Source: Prescottella soli (GTDB lineage: Bacteria; Actinomycetota; Actinomycetes; Mycobacteriales; Mycobacteriaceae). Taken from it: a DNA stretch of 64,000 bases. Where the stretch lies: assembly GCF_040024445.1 (NCBI RefSeq), contig NZ_CP157276.1:4774001-4838000 (forward strand). The letters are read 5' to 3'. Shown here in pieces: positions 45,326-54,021 of this stretch. Both the position numbers and the translations under genes were made by a program. Each line of letters opens with the position of its first letter. Position 1 is the stretch's first letter. Under the pieces are notes generated by a model, which saw only the letters and a program-made list of their open reading frames with translations, made no database searches and was not told the origin of the DNA.

Positions 45326-46633
45326 CTACTTCAGAACGAACAGCTCGCCGATGAGGGTCGGCGTGACGATCTCCCCGTCGGGCCCGATCGACGTGCCGGC
45401 GGTGAAGCCGCTGCCGCCGGGCAGTGCGTCCTGGTCGAGGGTTTCTCCGGTCCTGGTGTCGAACGTGAGCAGCGCGATCCCGCCGTCGCCGTCACGGACC
45501 ACCGTGTAGCCGGTCGCGCCCGCCGCCTGGGCCGGGGCGCCGACCTGGAGCAGATCGCCGCGCTCCCACACCACTTCGGCGCGGTCCCCGCGGTCCCGCA
45601 ATGCCAGCAGCCGTCCCTTCTCGCCGCCGGCCGGGACGATCAGTCCGTCGGCCGAGACGGACGGGCCGCCCAGTGCCCGGTAGCCGAGGTCGTGGCTCCA
45701 CCTGGGGGTGCCGGATTCGGCGTCCACCGCCCAGAGGCGCCCGGCATTGTCGTTGCTGTACACCGTCTTTCCGTCGGCCGACAGGACCGGGCTGGACGGG
45801 CTTCCGTCCGGCAGGGTGCTCGTGGACCAGTCCTGCTCGATCTTCGGGTCGCCACCGCCGGTGTAGCGCATCGCGACGAGGTCGGCCTGCGGCGCACCGG
45901 GCCGCCAGAACGTGAAGACGAACCGGCCGTTGCTCAGGTCGAGTGCCGGGGAGCTCGGGACCGGGCACGGGGAGCTGCCGTCGAAGCACTGGTCGAGACC
46001 GAGTCCGTTGGGCACCGGTTCGACGTTCGAGCCCTGCGTCCACGACGCCGGCGGAATCAGGTCGTACGACGGGACCACCTTGAAGCCGGTCTGCGGGTCG
46101 AGCACGTTGATCTGGCCGAGTTGGGTGACGAACAGCAGGTTGCCGTCGCCGGTGAACTGCGCGGAGAGCGGCGTACCGGTGACCGGTGTGCGCCAGCGCA
46201 ACTGGCCGTGCTCGTTGAACGAGCTCATCGCGCCTTCCTCACCGACGTAGACGTTGGTGGCACCGTCCACGACGGGCGAGGAGGCGGCCGCGCCCGGGCC
46301 GACGCGGTTGCACCAGCGCTTGCGGCCGGAGTCGATCTGGAACGACAGGAGATTGCAGCCCTGCTCGGCCTGGGACGTGATGAAGATCTGACCGCTCGCG
46401 GCGACCGTCGCCCTGGTCGGCGTCGGGCCCCCGATCGGGCGGGACCACGAGAAGTCGAGCGAACGCGAGCCCGTCTCCGAGCTCGTGTCGCTGTTGCGGG
46501 CGTCGGAGTGCATCCCCGGCCAGCCGCCCGCGCCGAAGACGTTCTCGGTGCCGGAATCCCCGCCGCATCCTGAGAGAAGGAGGGCCGAGATCGCCGTCAG
46601 CGCTGCCGCCGACGACCTGAGGGCACGCCGCAT
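45326..46633 (-). CDS. Lipoprotein with PQQ-type beta-propeller
   Basis: This is a 435-residue protein from the ATG at 46633. The signal peptide ends in the lipobox LSGCG, followed by a seven- or eight-bladed quinoprotein-like propeller: repeated G-x-L-x-A-x-D/E-S-G motifs such as AVDAESGTPRWSHDLG, LSFQIDSGRKRWCNR and LLTFDTRTGETLDQD. It is the counterpart of Rv3035. No catalytic PQQ site is claimed; it may be an envelope assembly or sugar-binding factor like BamB. Two Cys pairs could form disulfides. Confidence 0.85.
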   Translation of the reverse strand: MRRALRSSAAALTAISALLLSGCGGDSGTENVFGAGGWPGMHSDARNSDTSSETGSRSLDFSWSRPIGGPTPTRATVAASGQIFITSQAEQGCNLLSFQIDSGRKRWCNRVGPGAAASSPVVDGATNVYVGEEGAMSSFNEHGQLRWRTPVTGTPLSAQFTGDGNLLFVTQLGQINVLDPQTGFKVVPSYDLIPPASWTQGSNVEPVPNGLGLDQCFDGSSPCPVPSSPALDLSNGRFVFTFWRPGAPQADLVAMRYTGGGDPKIEQDWSTSTLPDGSPSSPVLSADGKTVYSNDNAGRLWAVDAESGTPRWSHDLGYRALGGPSVSADGLIVPAGGEKGRLLALRDRGDRAEVVWERGDLLQVGAPAQAAGATGYTVVRDGDGGIALLTFDTRTGETLDQDALPGGSGFTAGTSIGPDGEIVTPTLIGELFVLK

Positions 46634-46794
46634 TGGATCTCCTCGAATCGGAATCTGGTCGGACCAGAGACTATCCCGGCCACGATTCGGCGTCGCCGAA
46701 CCGCCCCGGACCATTTCGTGGGACCCTCGATGAAGGGACCACCATAGGTCGTCATTGGGGGTTCCGAGGGATCCGTTCCGGCGGAGGAGACATC

Positions 46795-47925
46795 ATGAAA
46801 ATTGGTGTGCCCAAGGAGATCAAGAATGGGGAGCTACGGGTCGCGCTCACTCCGCTCGCGGTGAACGAGCTGCGCGTGCAGGGGCACGAGGTACTCGTCG
46901 AACGCGGGGCCGGCGCGGGCTCGTCGATGCCCGACGGCGAATTTGTGGCCGCCGGTGCACGGATCCTCGATCGCGCCGAGGACGTGTGGGCCGAGGCGGA
47001 TCTGGTGGTGAAGGTCAAGGAACCGCTCGCGCCCGAGTACGAGTTGATGCGACGCGGGCAGCTGCTGTTCACCTACCTCCATCTCGCGGCCTCGCTCGAG
47101 TGCACCGAGGCACTGCTGTCCAGCGGCGTCACCGCGATCGCGTACGAGACGGTGGAGCGGTCCGACGGTTCGTTGCCGTTGCTCGCGCCGATGAGCGAGG
47201 TCGCCGGTCGCCTGGCGACCCAGGTGGGCGCGCACGCGCTGCAGGCGACGGCCTCGGGGAACAGCTCCGGGCGCGGCATCCTGCTCGGCGGGGTACCCGG
47301 AGTCCAGCCGGCGCGGGTCGTCGTCATCGGCGCGGGCAGCGCCGGGACGCACGCGACGGCGGTCGCGGTCGGCATGGGTGCCCGGGTGACGGTGCTCGAC
47401 CGCGACGTCGAACGCCTGCGGGCCGCGCACGTGCGGTTCGGGACCCGGATCTCGACGGCGGTGTCGACGCGCACCGAACTCGAGCAGACGTTGACCGACG
47501 CCGACCTGGTGATCGGCGCGGTGCTGGTGCACGGCGCCCGGGCGCCGCATCTGGTCTCGTCCGAGCAGGTGTCCCGGATGCTGCCGGGGAGCGTGCTGGT
47601 CGACGTGGCAATCGATCAGGGCGGGTGCTTCGAGGATTCGAGGCCGACCACCCATGATCAACCGACCTATGTAGTTCACAATTCGATTATTTACGCGGTT
47701 CCCAATATGCCGAGCGTTGTTCCCCATACATCCACCCACGCTTTGGTAAATGTCACCCTGCCGTTCGTGTCCGCGGTCGCCGGAAAGGGTTGGCGCGCAG
47801 CAATGCGCGACGATCCGGCGCTCGCGATGGGGCTCAATACCTGGTCGGGGCAGGTCACGCACGCGCCGGTCGCGTTGGCCCACGCGTTGCCGTACGTGTC
47901 CGTGGAAAACGCACTGCGTGGCTGA
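46795..47925 (+). CDS. ald: Alanine dehydrogenase
   Basis: This is a 376-residue protein. Its ATG follows GGAGGAG. It has MKIGVPKEIKNGELRVALTP, substrate residues in VVKVKEPL and TYLHLAA (His96), the NAD loop VVVIGAGSAGTHATAVA and the catalytic Asp in VDVAIDQGGCFE. It converts alanine to pyruvate and ammonia with NAD+. Bases 47645-47760 are much poorer in GC than the rest, and the usual ANMPGAVP-x-TST segment reads PNMPSVVPHTST. The M. tuberculosis locus has no ald here, so the gene was inserted or moved relative to that block. Confidence 0.9.
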   Translation: MKIGVPKEIKNGELRVALTPLAVNELRVQGHEVLVERGAGAGSSMPDGEFVAAGARILDRAEDVWAEADLVVKVKEPLAPEYELMRRGQLLFTYLHLAASLECTEALLSSGVTAIAYETVERSDGSLPLLAPMSEVAGRLATQVGAHALQATASGNSSGRGILLGGVPGVQPARVVVIGAGSAGTHATAVAVGMGARVTVLDRDVERLRAAHVRFGTRISTAVSTRTELEQTLTDADLVIGAVLVHGARAPHLVSSEQVSRMLPGSVLVDVAIDQGGCFEDSRPTTHDQPTYVVHNSIIYAVPNMPSVVPHTSTHALVNVTLPFVSAVAGKGWRAAMRDDPALAMGLNTWSGQVTHAPVALAHALPYVSVENALRG

Positions 47926-48037
47926 ACTGTCCGATTGGCGTGAACGTCAACCATGCAATTCGCGTGTCCCGTGATTGTTGCCGATCGTTTATGAATTTCG
48001 CTGCGACACCGCGCAGGCAATTGTGTCTAATAGTTTC
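47926..48037 (+). other. GC-poor intergenic segment
   Basis: This 112-base stretch between ald and the small membrane protein gene is unusually AT-rich for this genome. It contains TCTAATAG just before the next ATG, likely a -10 element of a leaderless promoter. No gene or clear hairpin was seen. Confidence 0.5.
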
Positions 48038-48451
48038 ATGCAGCCGGGAACGGGGACGGAATCCGAAGTGCAGGCGCGGGAACCTGGTGCGAGTGAGGCC
48101 GTCGATCCTCCGGCCGCGCCGTCCACACGCGAGAAATCTCCCGTCGTGTCCGATCCGCAGAACGACTATCTGCTGGGGTCCCCGTCGGCGGGTCGCGTCG
48201 TCGCCATCCTGCTCGTCGCCGGGATCGCCGGTGCGATGGGCATCGTCATGACGTCGGTCGTCGCGATGCTCGTCACCGCCGCCGTCGGGGCCGTCACCGC
48301 GTATGTGGTGGCGCACGACGACGAATGGGTGATGCGCGGTCGTCGGCGGCGGGCCCGGCGACGCCACGTCACCGTCGCCCCGAGCTGGGCGGGCGGCTCC
48401 TGGACCGGGCAGGCATGGGGCGATCAGGGCGTCGGACGGCACGCGGCGTAA
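48038..48451 (+). CDS. Small two-helix membrane protein, hypothetical
   Basis: This is a 137-residue protein from the ATG at 48038. A disordered acidic N-terminal 40 residues precede a double hydrophobic hairpin (about residues 50-92; RVVAILLVAGIAGAMGIVM and a second Val/Ala-rich helix), then a very basic RRRRARRRH stretch and a Gly/Trp-rich end. I do not recognise the family. It precedes the acyltransferase gene by 56 bases on the same strand. Its location next to envelope-polysaccharide genes hints at an envelope role, without proof. Confidence 0.6.
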   Translation: MQPGTGTESEVQAREPGASEAVDPPAAPSTREKSPVVSDPQNDYLLGSPSAGRVVAILLVAGIAGAMGIVMTSVVAMLVTAAVGAVTAYVVAHDDEWVMRGRRRRARRRHVTVAPSWAGGSWTGQAWGDQGVGRHAA

Positions 48452-48507
48452 CCGACACCGAGGGCACGTGACGAGGCACACAGTCGCAGTCCGTAGGCTT
48501 GTGTGTC

Positions 48508-49290
48508 ATGACGAGCATGTGGGGCGCACCGTTGCGCTCGAGGTGGCGCGGATCTCGACGTCAGGACAGTGATCAGGCCCGTTTCCTGACGCTGGCCTCG
48601 CTGAAGTGGGTCATCGCGAACAAGGCGTACACCCCGTGGTACCTGGTCCGCTACTACCGCCTGGCGAAGTTCAAACTCGCGAACCCGCACATCATCACGC
48701 GCGGCATGGTGTTCCTCGGCAAGAACGTCGAGATCCACTCCACCCCCGGGCTCTCGCGGATGGAGATCGGTAAGTGGGTCCACATCGGTGACGGCAACGC
48801 CCTGCGGTGCCACGAGGGTTCGCTGCGGATCGGCGACAAGGTCGTGTTCGGCAAGGACAACGTCGTCAACACCTACATCGACATCGAGATCGGTGCATCG
48901 ACGCTCGTCGCGGACTGGTGCTACATCTGCGACTTCGACCATCGGACCGAGGACGTGACGATGCCGATCAAGGACCAGGGCATCGTCAAGGGCCCGGTCC
49001 GCATCGGACCCGACACGTGGATCGCCGCGAAGGTCACGGTGCTGCGCAACACCCGCGTCGGGCGCGGCTGCGTGCTCGGTGCCCACGCCGTCGTCAAGGG
49101 CGACATCCCCGACTTCAGCATCGCGGTCGGTTCTCCCGCCAAGGCCGTGAAGAACCGTCGCGCCGACTGGGAGTCCGGCGCCGAGGAGCGGGCGAAGTAC
49201 ATCGCCGCCCTCGAGGACATCGCCCGCAAGAAGGCGGCCGCCGCCGATCCGGCCGCGGTGAACGGCAACGGGGCGGCCGCCCCCAAGTGA
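48508..49290 (+). CDS. Left-handed beta-helix acyltransferase
   Basis: This 260-residue protein belongs to the LbetaH/WbbJ-like O-acyltransferase group. Hexapeptide turns are seen in VEIHSTPGLSRMEIGKWVHI, IGDKVVFGKDNVVN and GPVRIGPDTWIAAKVTVLRN, then VGRGCVLGAHAVVKGDIPDF, a typical acetyltransferase end. It is the counterpart of Rv3034c, part of the mycobacterial locus for methylated glucose or mannose polysaccharides. It might acylate such a sugar; this is inference. TAGGCT lies 8 bases before the ATG. The C-terminus is Ala/Lys-rich. Confidence 0.85.
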   Translation: MTSMWGAPLRSRWRGSRRQDSDQARFLTLASLKWVIANKAYTPWYLVRYYRLAKFKLANPHIITRGMVFLGKNVEIHSTPGLSRMEIGKWVHIGDGNALRCHEGSLRIGDKVVFGKDNVVNTYIDIEIGASTLVADWCYICDFDHRTEDVTMPIKDQGIVKGPVRIGPDTWIAAKVTVLRNTRVGRGCVLGAHAVVKGDIPDFSIAVGSPAKAVKNRRADWESGAEERAKYIAALEDIARKKAAAADPAAVNGNGAAAPK

Positions 49291-49307
49291 ACCGGGCCGG
49301 GTGCCCG

Positions 49308-50552
49308 CTACCGACCGGGTAGCGGGCGCTCGGGAATCTCCGGCCGCGCCAACGGGTGCCGCACCCGACGCTTGGCCGCCGAGAACACCTGCACGGTCTC
49401 CTCGGCCACCTTGCCCCAGTCGAAGTCGGCGGTGAGCCGATCTCGAGCCGCCTGCGCCCGAACCTGCGCCGCATCCGGATCGTCGAGCGTCTCCCGGGCC
49501 GCGGACGTGAGGCCGTCGACGTCGCCCGGCGCGAACGACAGTCCGGTCACCCCGTCGACGACGGCCTCGCCGAGTCCGCCCGCGGTCGACGCGATCAGCG
49601 GGGTGCCGGCGGCCGCTGCCTCGAGCGCGATGATCCCGAACGGCTCGTAGCGGCTGGGCAGCACGATCGCGTCGGCGCCGTGCAGCCAGCCGAGCAACTC
49701 CTCGTGGTCGAGGTTGCCGAGGAACGTCACCGACCGCGCGACGCGGTGGGTGCGGGCCTGCTGCTGCAGCCACTCGAACTGGGTGCCCTCGCCGGCGATC
49801 GCCAGCGTCGTGCCCGGGTGGCTGCGCCGGATCCGCGGCAGCGCCGCGATCGCATCCTGCACGCCCTTCTCGTACTCGAGTCGGCCCACGTACAGCAGTG
49901 TCGCCGGCCCCGACCGCGGCGCGCGCTGACGATAGCTCCACGTGGTGACGTCGATGCCGTTGCGGATCACGGTGATCGGTGGCAGTTCCGGGCCGTACAG
50001 CTCGGTGACCTCGTCCTCCATCGACGCCGAGCACGTGATGATCGAGTCGGACTCGTTGGCGAGCCACCATTCCACCGAGTGCACCTGGCGGTTCACCCGG
50101 CCCGACAGCCAGCCGCTGTGCCGGCCGGCCTCCGACGCGTGCAGCGTCGAGACCAGCGGGACGTCGTAGAACTCGGCGAGCGCGATCGCCGGGTGCGCCA
50201 CCAGCCAGTCGTGGGCATGCACGACGTCGGGCTGCCAGCCCTCGCCGATCCCCTCCTTGGACAGGGCCACTCCCGCTCGGACCATGGCGTGCCCCATCGC
50301 CAGCGTCCACGCCAGCATGTCCTCACCGAACACGAAGTGCGGCGGATCCTCGGCCACGGCGACCACGAGCACGCCGTCGGCGATCTCCGTCGTCGTCGGA
50401 TGCGTGGACGGGTCGGTGCCCGACGGTCGCCGCGCCAGCACGACCACCTCGTGGCCGGCGGCGGCCAGTTCGGTGGCGAGATGGTGGACGTGTCGCCCCA
50501 GCCCACCCACCACGACGGGCGGGTACTCCCACGACACGATCAGAACTCTCAT
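49308..50552 (-). CDS. GT4-family glycosyltransferase
   Basis: This is a 414-residue protein with its start ATG overlapping the GH57 stop (TGATG). It has the glycogen-synthase-like layout of GT4: an N-terminal VSWEYPPVVVGGLGRHVHHL, VVHAHDWLVAHPAIA, then LLYVGRLEYEKGVQDAIAAL and PSRYEPFGIIALEAAAAGTPLI (E-x7-E). It corresponds to Rv3032, an alpha-1,4-glucosyl (or mannosyl) transferase that elongates methylglucose or methylmannose polysaccharides and contributes to glycogen. It is translationally coupled to GH57 and the methyltransferase upstream. Confidence 0.92.
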   Translation of the reverse strand: MRVLIVSWEYPPVVVGGLGRHVHHLATELAAAGHEVVVLARRPSGTDPSTHPTTTEIADGVLVVAVAEDPPHFVFGEDMLAWTLAMGHAMVRAGVALSKEGIGEGWQPDVVHAHDWLVAHPAIALAEFYDVPLVSTLHASEAGRHSGWLSGRVNRQVHSVEWWLANESDSIITCSASMEDEVTELYGPELPPITVIRNGIDVTTWSYRQRAPRSGPATLLYVGRLEYEKGVQDAIAALPRIRRSHPGTTLAIAGEGTQFEWLQQQARTHRVARSVTFLGNLDHEELLGWLHGADAIVLPSRYEPFGIIALEAAAAGTPLIASTAGGLGEAVVDGVTGLSFAPGDVDGLTSAARETLDDPDAAQVRAQAARDRLTADFDWGKVAEETVQVFSAAKRRVRHPLARPEIPERPLPGR

Positions 50553-52135
50553 CACACGCTCCCAGCGAATGCGGCTGTTTCAGTCAGGGGACCGGGCAGG
50601 CGCCGCGCGTCGAGAGCGGGGAACAGACCGTCGGCGGCGTTCCATCCGTCGGCGAGGCGACGGGCCACGTCGTCCCGACCGGACGCGACGGCGTCGGCGA
50701 TCTCCCGCAACGCGTGGGCGTGCTTGTGGGCCCGGTCGCGCGCGTACCCGGCTGCCGAGTCCTTGCTGACCATGAACGCCCAGTCGCTCGAGACCGTCAT
50801 CAGCGTCTCACGCAACATCTGGTCGTGGACCCGATTGCGAAGTTCGGGGTGTTCCGGATTCGAATCGCGGGACTTGTCGATCGTGTCCAGCGCGGTCTGC
50901 ACCACCTCGGCGTTGAGCTGCACCAGGTCCTGCACCTGGTCGCCGGCCCACACCCGCCAGTCCTTGCCCGAACCCCACGACGAGTCCTGCAGTTCGACCG
51001 GTTCGCCCACGTAGCCGCGGGCACGGGCGTCGGCGAGGGTGCCGACCTCGATGCCCGCCTCCGGCAGCGCGCGCAGCACCTTCTCGAGCCACTGCGGTCC
51101 CTCGAACCACCAGTGCCCGAACAGTTCGGTGTCGAACGCGGCCACCACCAGCGCGTCCCGGCCCACGCGCTCGGACTCGCTGCGCAGGCGTCGACGCACG
51201 GTCTCGACGAAGTCGTCGACGTGCTTGTCGATGGCGGCCGCGGCCAGCGCCGGATCGTACGGCGCCTTCTTCTCCGACGGCACCGTGCGGCCGGTGACCC
51301 GGGCGGGCTTGAGCCCGGTGTCGTGGTCGTAGGTGTGGAAGTCGCGGTACGCGGCGTGGCCCGGGTAGCCGGTCTTCGGCGACCACACGCGGTAGCTCAC
51401 CTCGAGGTCGCGACCGAACGCGACGACGTCGGAGTCCCACACCGGCCGACCGGCCGACGTGTCGCCGCGCAGCGCGGGGCCGTCGACCATGAAGTGCGAC
51501 ACGCCCGCAGCCGCGTAGCCGGCCTCCATGCCGGGGGTGAATCCGCACTCGGGTGCCCAGATCCCGGACGGCGTGTGGTTCCAGCGGGCCCGCGCGTCGG
51601 CGAGTCCCTCGGTGAGCGAGAACGCTCTCATCCGCTCGTCGAGCAGCGGCTGGAACGGGTGCGCGAGCGGGCCGCCGAGCAGCTCGATCGTCTCGGCGCC
51701 GATCAGTTCGCGCAGGACCGCGGATCCGCCGTGGCGCCAGCGGGTCTCGAAGTCCTCGAGCGCGGCGGCGGACGCGCGGTGCTCGCGCGCGCCCAATTCG
51801 CGCTGTGACGTCGACGACATGCCGGCGGCCTCGTGCGCGCGGATCTGCCAGTTGCCGAGCCAGTGGTGCATGCCGTCGAGGCAGTGCGGGTCGTCGAGCT
51901 GCGCCGCGAGCACCGGGGTGATGCCCAGCGTGAGCAGCCGGGTGCGGCCCTCCGCGGCGAGCCGGCGCAGCACCGCCGTCACCGGCAGGTACGTCGCCGC
52001 CCACGACTGGTACAGCCACTCCTCGCCGACGGGCCAGCGGCCGTGATTCGCGAGCCACGGCAGATGTGAGTGCAGGACCAGGCAGAACATGCCCGGCTCG
52101 GTCTTCGTCACGGCAGCCCCGGTCACACTGGTCAT
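50552..52135 (-). CDS. GH57-family alpha-glucan enzyme
   Basis: This 527-residue protein shows GH57 signatures FCLVLHSHLPWLANHGRWPV at the start, GIWAPECGFTPGME (catalytic Glu region) and VVAAFDTELFGHWWFEGP (catalytic Asp region), plus a C-terminal helical domain (WAFMVSKDSAAGYA). GH57 members include branching enzymes and amylases; the equivalent Rv3031 sits in the polymethylated-polysaccharide locus. It starts at an ATG inside the end of the methyltransferase gene (ATGA) and ends over the start of GT4, so the three form one coupled operon. Confidence 0.92.
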   Translation of the reverse strand: MTSVTGAAVTKTEPGMFCLVLHSHLPWLANHGRWPVGEEWLYQSWAATYLPVTAVLRRLAAEGRTRLLTLGITPVLAAQLDDPHCLDGMHHWLGNWQIRAHEAAGMSSTSQRELGAREHRASAAALEDFETRWRHGGSAVLRELIGAETIELLGGPLAHPFQPLLDERMRAFSLTEGLADARARWNHTPSGIWAPECGFTPGMEAGYAAAGVSHFMVDGPALRGDTSAGRPVWDSDVVAFGRDLEVSYRVWSPKTGYPGHAAYRDFHTYDHDTGLKPARVTGRTVPSEKKAPYDPALAAAAIDKHVDDFVETVRRRLRSESERVGRDALVVAAFDTELFGHWWFEGPQWLEKVLRALPEAGIEVGTLADARARGYVGEPVELQDSSWGSGKDWRVWAGDQVQDLVQLNAEVVQTALDTIDKSRDSNPEHPELRNRVHDQMLRETLMTVSSDWAFMVSKDSAAGYARDRAHKHAHALREIADAVASGRDDVARRLADGWNAADGLFPALDARRLPGPLTETAAFAGSV

Positions 52136-52935
52136 TTCAGGGGGTCCTTGATCGCGACCGCGACGAGGTCGAGGCTGGTGTCGATGTCGGCCTCGCGCAG
52201 GACGAAGTCGTCCACGTCGATGCCCTCGACGTCGCGTGCGAGCGCCTCCGGCCACGGCTCGCCGGCGAGGGCGCGCTCGATCTGGGCGTCGATGAACGAC
52301 CCGCCGTGCTTGGCGTCGAGGTCCCGCAGCCGCGGACCGTGGTGCACACCGGTCATCAGCGCGACCCGGAACCCGGCCTCGACCAACAGTTCGGTCAGTT
52401 CGGCCGCGTTGAGCTCGCGGGTGTGGAACGGATTGAGCGGAGTGTCGCGGCCGGGGGAGAACGTGATCCGGTTCGGGGTGCTCACCAACAGCTCGCCTCC
52501 GGGGCGCAGCACGCGGTGGCACTCGCGCAGGAACTGCGCCTGGTCCCACAGGTGTTCGATCACCTGGAAGTTGACGACGGTGTCGACGGATTCGTCCGCG
52601 AGCGGCAGCTCGGCGAGGTTGCCGTGCAGCATCTCCACACGGGGATAGCGGGCGCGGACGTGTTCGACGGCCGAGGTGTCGTAGTCGAGCCCCGTGACCT
52701 TCGTCGCCACGTCGGCAATCATGTTGGCGCCGTAGCCTTCTCCCGAGCCGGCCTCGAGCACGGCGCGGTCGGCGCAGCGGGGGAGGAGGTCGCGGTAGAC
52801 CACCTCGTGACGCCGGAACCAGTAGTTCTCCTCGGGGATTCCGGGCACCGTGCGTTCGCCGGTCAACGGCAGCGTGGACGCCTCGTTCGAGGCGTCTGCG
52901 CGCGCGGTCGTGGAACCAACTGTGGATTCGCTCAC
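52132..52935 (-). CDS. SAM-dependent methyltransferase of the polysaccharide cluster
   Basis: This is a 267-residue protein from the GTG at 52935, which lies 7 bases after TAACCT (leaderless-like); a longer frame to 52989 is possible. The methyltransferase core is VLEAGSGEGYGANMIADVAT (motif I), GLDYDTSAVEHVRARYP and NFQVIEHLWDQAQFLRECHR, then LRPGGELLVSTPN. It matches Rv3030, the sugar 1-O- or 3-O-methyltransferase of methylglucose/methylmannose polysaccharide synthesis. It leads the methyltransferase-GH57-GT4 operon. Confidence 0.9.
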   Translation of the reverse strand: MSESTVGSTTARADASNEASTLPLTGERTVPGIPEENYWFRRHEVVYRDLLPRCADRAVLEAGSGEGYGANMIADVATKVTGLDYDTSAVEHVRARYPRVEMLHGNLAELPLADESVDTVVNFQVIEHLWDQAQFLRECHRVLRPGGELLVSTPNRITFSPGRDTPLNPFHTRELNAAELTELLVEAGFRVALMTGVHHGPRLRDLDAKHGGSFIDAQIERALAGEPWPEALARDVEGIDVDDFVLREADIDTSLDLVAVAIKDPLK

Positions 52936-53037
52936 CTCAGCGAGGTTAGTGGCACCGGATCGGACAACCTTCGGGGTGGTCCACATCACAGCCGTGAAAG
53001 CGCTCGTCGGCGGTTATGGTGAGACCGGATTCCGCCT

Positions 53038-53057
53038 AAGTTACCGGCCGGTAACTT
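53038..53057. promoter_or_regulatory. Perfect 20-bp palindrome upstream of etfB
   Basis: AAGTTACCGGCCGGTAACTT is fully self-complementary and lies 119 bases before etfB and 103 bases before the divergent methyltransferase. It resembles TetR-family operators with TTACCG/CGGTAA half-sites that control fatty-acid or acyl-CoA metabolism in actinobacteria. A TAATCT hexamer just downstream could be the -10 element. The regulator is unknown. Confidence 0.6.
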
Positions 53058-53175
53058 GCTGTGGGGTAATCTGTCGCACAGCCAACGTGCAACGAAATTA
53101 CTTACGAGAGCTCGGCATCTCGCGGAGTTGCTCGCGATCATCAGCTAGCTACAAACAGGAGGTCGACGAAGACCC

Positions 53176-53976
53176 ATGACGAACATCGTCGTTTTGATCA
53201 AGCAGGTCCCCGACACGTGGTCCGAGCGCAAGCTCACCGACGGCGACTTCACGCTTGACCGCGAGGCCGCCGATGCCGTGCTCGACGAGATCAACGAGCG
53301 CGCCGTCGAAGAAGCCCTCCTCATCAAGGAGGCCCAGGGCGGAGAGGTGATCGTGCTGTGCGCCGGCCCCGACCGCGCCACCGACGCCATCCGCAAGGCG
53401 CTGTCCATGGGTGCCGACAAGGCCGTTCACGTCAACGACCCGGCGCTGCACGGCTCCGACGCGGTCCAGACCGGCTGGACCCTGGCCGCAGCTCTCGGCC
53501 AGATCAGCTTCGAGAACGGTGAGGCCGCCGACCTGGTCATCGCCGGCAACGAGGCCACCGACGGCCGCATCGGCGCCGTCCCGGCCATCATCGCCGAGTA
53601 CCTGGGCCTGCCGCAGCTGACCCAGCTGCGCAAGCTGACGGTCGCCGAGGGCAAGGTCACCGGCGAGCGCGAGACCGACGAGGGCGTCTTCGGCCTCGAG
53701 GCCGGCCTGCCGGCCATCGTCTCGGTCACCGAGAAGATCAACGAGCCGCGCTTCCCGTCCTTCAAGGGCATCATGGCCGCCAAGAAGAAGGAAGTTCAGG
53801 TCCTGACCCTGGCCGACCTCGGCGTCGATCCGGAGACCGTGGGCGTCGCCAACGCCGGCACCACCGTCACCGCCTCCACCCCCAAGCCCCCGCGTACCGC
53901 TGGCGAGCGCGTCACCGACGAGGGCGACGGCGGCACCAAGATCGCCGCGTACCTCGTGGGCCAGAAGATCATCTGA
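53176..53976 (+). CDS. etfB: Electron transfer flavoprotein beta subunit
   Basis: This is a 266-residue protein (fixA-like); its ATG follows AGGAGG. Family segments include IVVLIKQVPDTW, NPxDxxAxxEALxLKE-like DEINERAVEEALLIKEAQGG and VIAGNEATDGRIGAVPAIIAEYLG. With EtfA it takes electrons from acyl-CoA dehydrogenases and passes them to ETF:quinone oxidoreductase. The unusual extra about 30 C-terminal residues (KPPRTAGERVTDEGDGG) are also present in mycobacterial FixA. It is the positional counterpart of Rv3029c. Confidence 0.96.
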   Translation: MTNIVVLIKQVPDTWSERKLTDGDFTLDREAADAVLDEINERAVEEALLIKEAQGGEVIVLCAGPDRATDAIRKALSMGADKAVHVNDPALHGSDAVQTGWTLAAALGQISFENGEAADLVIAGNEATDGRIGAVPAIIAEYLGLPQLTQLRKLTVAEGKVTGERETDEGVFGLEAGLPAIVSVTEKINEPRFPSFKGIMAAKKKEVQVLTLADLGVDPETVGVANAGTTVTASTPKPPRTAGERVTDEGDGGTKIAAYLVGQKII

Positions 53977-54021
53977 TCCGGCCCCCTCGAGACCAGCAGA
54001 CAAGACAGGGAGAAGTAAGCA

